A DNA stretch of 5,101 nucleotides from Clostridia bacterium (GTDB lineage Bacteria > Bacillota > Clostridia > Oscillospirales > CAG-272): the NCBI GenBank assembly GCA_017621015.1, contig JAGAUC010000262.1, positions 1 to 5,101 on the forward strand, given 5' to 3'. This document shows, one piece after another, positions 4,507 to 5,101 of the stretch (position 1 is the first letter of the stretch; each line of letters begins with the position of its first letter). The notes below the pieces were generated by a model that saw nothing but the letters and a program-made list of their open reading frames with translations, ran no database searches and was not told the DNA's origin. The translations under genes and the position numbers were made by a program.

Positions 4507-5101
4507 ATAAAAACACCTTTCGGCTTTTGCTTCGGGAATTCAGTAGCTTTCTTTTGTTCTTCCTGATGGTGGGCTTTGTGGTCTCCTGCTGTATGATGCT
4601 GTTTTTGAACGTGCTTTCGGTGCAGATGGGACTGACCTACACCGCCGAAAACATCGCCGGTGCCGCCAAGATCACGTTTTTGAACGTCCTGATCATCACG
4701 GTGCTCTTTAAAACGGTCGACTATGTTCGCCGAAAGATCATGGTGGACAGGCCGGTTAAAAAAATCACCGAGGCCGCCAAGAAGATCACAGGCGGTGATT
4801 TTTCCGCACGCGTGGAGCCCATGCACGGCTCGGGAATGGAGGGCTTTCATCAGGTTGGCGAGGCCATCAACGCCATGGCCGCCGAGCTCTCCGGCGTGGA
4901 AACGCTCCGCACTGACTTTATTGCCAATGTCTCCCACGAAATGAAGACCCCGCTTGCCGTGATGCAGAATTACGGCACGCTTCTTCAAGCCCCCGAGCTT
5001 ACTGAGCAGGCGCGCGTGGAATATGCCAAGACCATTACCGAGTCCTCGCGTCGCCTGGCGGATATGATGACCAATATATTAAAGCTGAATCGGCTGGAAA
5101 A
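4503..5101 (+). CDS. Sensor histidine kinase (3' truncated by window)
   Basis: The start ATG 4503 overlaps the response regulator stop as ATGA. A weak AAGG (4489-4492) lies 10 nt upstream, so translation is probably coupled. 199 complete codons are present. Two membrane helices are predicted at about 15-37 (FSSFLLFFLMVGFVVSCCMM) and 57-72, with only about 20 residues between them. A HAMP linker follows (about 73-132, with RPVKKITEAAKKITGGDFSARV), then the HisKA dimerisation domain with the H-box FIANVSHEMKTPLAVM, whose H145 is the predicted autophosphorylation site. The ATP-binding domain lies beyond the window. The tiny outer loop means there is no classical extracellular sensor domain, so the signal is probably perceived in the membrane or passed on by a partner protein. 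It is the kinase partner of the adjacent OmpR-type regulator. Confidence 0.95.
   Translation, partial: MNKNTFRLLLREFSSFLLFFLMVGFVVSCCMMLFLNVLSVQMGLTYTAENIAGAAKITFLNVLIITVLFKTVDYVRRKIMVDRPVKKITEAAKKITGGDFSARVEPMHGSGMEGFHQVGEAINAMAAELSGVETLRTDFIANVSHEMKTPLAVMQNYGTLLQAPELTEQARVEYAKTITESSRRLADMMTNILKLNRLE

Noticed and set aside
4485..4988. 167-residue reverse-strand open frame opposite the histidine kinase gene
   Set aside because: It is antisense to the kinase's helices, HAMP and H-box, and its His/Gly/Lys-rich translation looks like a shadow frame.

Overview
The window looks like chromosomal DNA from an anaerobic Bacillota of class Clostridia, perhaps a gut Oscillospirales- or Christensenellales-like lineage. 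Base composition is near balanced. Shine-Dalgarno sites are strong and mostly GGAG-type, and the promoters match the sigma-A consensus. The protein families also fit: an XRE-type regulator fused to membrane helices, a GT8 glycosyltransferase, a CrtO-like membrane protein and an OmpR-type two-component system. The taxonomic placement is inference. All supported genes are on the plus strand and closely packed. I saw no RNA genes, insertion sequences, CRISPR arrays or phage genes.

Layout. (1) 1-448: the C-terminal end of an unidentified membrane protein, followed by a small Ala/Lys-rich helical protein (200-448). A hairpin at 455-486 closes this unit. (2) 489-1211: a monocistronic unit with a near-ideal promoter, an HTH regulator carrying four membrane helices, and a textbook terminator. 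(3) 1297-3730: a three-gene operon starting at its own promoter. It encodes a GT8 glycosyltransferase, a PlsC-like acyltransferase and a CrtO-like small membrane acyltransferase. The first two genes are 10 nt apart, the last two overlap by ATGA, and a strong terminator follows. (4) 3787-5101: an OmpR/PhoB-type response regulator and an ATGA-coupled sensor histidine kinase that runs off the window.

How the genes may work together. The central operon combines one sugar-transferring enzyme with two probable acyl-transferring enzymes. The simplest reading is assembly of an acylated glycolipid or another modified envelope lipid. S. aureus CrtQ/CrtO perform a comparable glycosylate-then-acylate sequence on a carotenoid, but no carotenoid genes are visible here. 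The downstream two-component system has a sensor with almost no extracellular domain, which suggests sensing within or close to the membrane. A link between it and the lipid operon is suggested only by adjacency; a terminator and a separate promoter lie between them.

No clearly unprecedented system is evident. The points most worth a second look are the GT8/PlsC/CrtO-like operon, the membrane-tethered regulator, the alternating TCTAC/GTAGA inverted repeats at 1214-1275, and the small Ala/Lys-rich protein.
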